Assembly: GCF_004122145.1 (NCBI RefSeq) | Contig: NZ_SBKQ01000001.1 | Span: 329,723 to 393,722, forward strand | Direction of reading: 5' to 3' | DNA from: Flavobacterium piscinae | Lineage (GTDB): Bacteria > Bacteroidota > Bacteroidia > Flavobacteriales > Flavobacteriaceae | DNA: 64,000 nucleotides | Part shown: positions 63,103-64,000 of the stretch, piece after piece | Layout of the letters: each line of letters opens with the position of its first letter | How positions within the stretch are numbered: the first letter of the stretch is position 1 | Program-made: the position numbers and the translations under genes | Notes under the pieces: generated by a model | Told to the model about the DNA's origin: nothing | Seen by the model: only the letters and a program-made list of their open reading frames with translations | The model's database searches: none

Positions 63103-63237
63103 CCGCTTTTCATTGCAAGCTTGTTTGTCTTGTTGTTTTTTTCAAAGTCAAAGAAAGAGCTTCCTTTGGTCGCTTTTTTTTGCCAAGAAAAAATACACCA
63201 ATCCATCACAAGGCTTTCCATTACAATCGGGGCTAGG
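63103..63237. repeat. Dispersed intergenic repeat, copy 3
   Basis: Ends CCCGCTTTTCATTGCAA and ACAATCGGGGCTAGG with core AAGAGCTTCCTTTGGTCGCT (63155-63174) and CAAGAAAAAAT. Closest to copy 1. Confidence 0.8.
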
Positions 63238-63293
63238 GGAGCAGAGTTTAAGAATTTTCAGGTTTCAACCAAAATGAATTGATTACCAAACCC

Positions 63294-63375
63294 ATCCGTT
63301 CCAATCCATTATAGCGAAGCTATTAAAATCCGTTTAAATCCGCGTTAAGCTTTAGCTAATCCGTCCAATCCGTGT
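63294..63375. repeat. AATCCGT-type short repeats
   Basis: Units of AATCCGTTTA, AATCCGCGTTA, AATCCGTCC and AATCCGTG spaced through the region between repeat copy 3 and the rRNA promoters. Confidence 0.55.
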
Positions 63376-63404
63376 TTCATTATAAATTTTATATGTCCCC
63401 TCAG

Positions 63405-63460
63405 CCTAAAACCTGAAACCTGAAACCTAAAACCTAAAACCTAAAACTTGAAACAAAAAA
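63405..63460. repeat. CCTGAAA / CCTAAAA heptamer array
   Basis: Seven or more CCTGAAA or CCTAAAA units in a row, upstream of the rRNA promoters. Confidence 0.75.
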
Positions 63461-63526
63461 CTTTTGATTATTTCCCTCTCACAACCAAGTAGTTAAAAAA
63501 AAGAATAGAAAAGAGGGTAAAAAAGA

Positions 63527-63557
63527 TTTGGAAAGGCGAAAAAGAGTATTACTTTTG
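63527..63557 (+). promoter_or_regulatory. rRNA promoter P1
   Basis: TTTG (63527-63530) and TACTTTTG (63550-63557), 19 bp apart, followed by CACCCGC. Confidence 0.75.
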
Positions 63558-63617
63558 CACCCGCAATGAGAGGGACGTTGGGTATGGGTTTTGAGTTAAA
63601 AAAAATCTTGAAAAAGA

Positions 63618-63650
63618 TTTGGTAGGAGAGCAAAAAGAGTGTTATCTTTG
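63618..63650 (+). promoter_or_regulatory. rRNA promoter P2
   Basis: TTTG (63618-63621) and TATCTTTG (63643-63650), 21 bp apart, in a block similar to P1 (GATTTGG before, AAAAAGAGT between). Confidence 0.75.
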
Positions 63651-63721
63651 CCCTCCGCAAACGACAAAACTGGGGGGTTAGGGATGCTAAAAAAGAAAAA
63701 AAATATTTTTTTTTCGAAAAG

Positions 63722-63752
63722 CTTGTCTAATCAAAAAGAAGTTGTACTTTTG
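63722..63752 (+). promoter_or_regulatory. rRNA promoter P3
   Basis: CTTG (63722-63725) and TACTTTTG (63745-63752), 19 bp apart, followed by CACCCGC as in P1. The bases from 63760 to 63936 are the rRNA leader; I see no further gene in it. Confidence 0.75.
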
Positions 63753-63936
63753 CACCCGCTTTGAGAGACAAGCGAAAAAAACAAGAAGAAAACGTTCATA
63801 GACATATTGGATTGACAGCACAATTAGACAGCGATGTTTAATTGAAAAAAAGAGAGAGTAAGGCTAATCGAGAGATTAAAGAAAATACCTAGCCAACTTC
63901 GTCTACAAAACTGCTAATTTATTAGCGAACAATATA

Positions 63937-64000
63937 CGATGAAGAGTTTGATCCTGGCTCAGGATGAACGCTAGCGGCAGGCCTAACACATGCAAGTCGA
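63937..64000 (+). rRNA. rrs: 16S ribosomal RNA (5' end only)
   Basis: The conserved 16S start AGAGTTTGATCCTGGCTCAG begins at 63944, followed by GATGAACGCTAGCGGCAGGC, a form common in Bacteroidota, and AACACATGCAAGTCGA at the window edge. The mature 5' end is set about 7 bases before AGAGTTTG by analogy with E. coli. Confidence 0.97.

Overview
The window looks like a chromosomal segment of a Flavobacteriaceae bacterium, most likely Flavobacterium or a close relative. The evidence is low G+C content, two proteins with type IX secretion (T9SS) sorting tails, the gliding-associated ABC ATPase GldA, GLPGLI and DUF5686 proteins, a two-gene methionine synthase, and many intergenic copies of the Bacteroidota -7 promoter element TAnnTTTG. 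No prophage, integrase or transposase was seen. The window opens inside a pyruvate dehydrogenase E1-beta gene and closes in the first ~64 bases of a 16S rRNA gene.

Layout. 1-6.5 kb: pdhB end, a DUF5686 outer-membrane protein, soluble pyrophosphatase next to a membrane pyrophosphatase that carries an odd Cys-rich tail. 6.6-13.0 kb: a glycoprotein-glycan degradation cluster (GH20 hexosaminidase, glycosylasparaginase, CutC, GH2 beta-mannosidase). 13.0-18.8 kb: AhpD-like protein, deoxynucleoside kinase, a secreted unknown, and a GLPGLI/TonB-barrel pair. 18.9-22.7 kb: metK and two T9SS cargo proteins. 22.8-27.9 kb: SAM riboswitch, split metH and metF. 28-30.7 kb: PagL-like lipid A deacylase, GIN-domain lipoprotein, gldA. 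30.8-34.9 kb: a Phe/Tyr biosynthesis operon (pheA, aminotransferase, tyrA, DAHP synthase-chorismate mutase) preceded by an apparent Phe/Tyr-rich leader peptide and attenuator. 35-39.5 kb: M48 peptidase, secreted unknown, rsgA, dtd. 39.5-41.6 kb: a broken mazG copy, seven 41-bp-phased inverted-repeat units, a Fic protein, then the intact mazG-like gene. 41.6-47.3 kb: small membrane protein, Gdx/SugE-type exporter, aroA, queA, kynU, arginase-family enzyme. 47.4-56.4 kb: penicillin acylase, FeS photolyase, CRY-DASH, DUF2256, flavin reductase, kynurenine monooxygenase, cupin, DUF486. 56.5-63.1 kb: HerA-like ATPase, queE, methyltransferase, YkgJ-type protein, PH-domain protein, NamZ, LolC/E-type permease. 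63.1-64 kb: repeats, three tandem rRNA promoters, 16S rRNA.

The strongest observations are: (i) the pheA leader, which has all parts of a ribosome-mediated transcription attenuator (a leader with 9 of 11 residues Phe/Tyr, an antiterminator segment overlapping its codons, and an intrinsic terminator just before pheA); (ii) the 41-bp array at the Fic gene, whose last unit contains the fic -7 element; (iii) a widespread family of 6-9 bp degenerate tandem repeats, usually just upstream of start codons, that also seem to have entered aroA in frame at four places; (iv) a ~135 bp dispersed intergenic repeat present three times; and (v) a compact glycan operon in which cutC overlaps the glycosylasparaginase gene. 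All calls come from reading the sequence without database searches.
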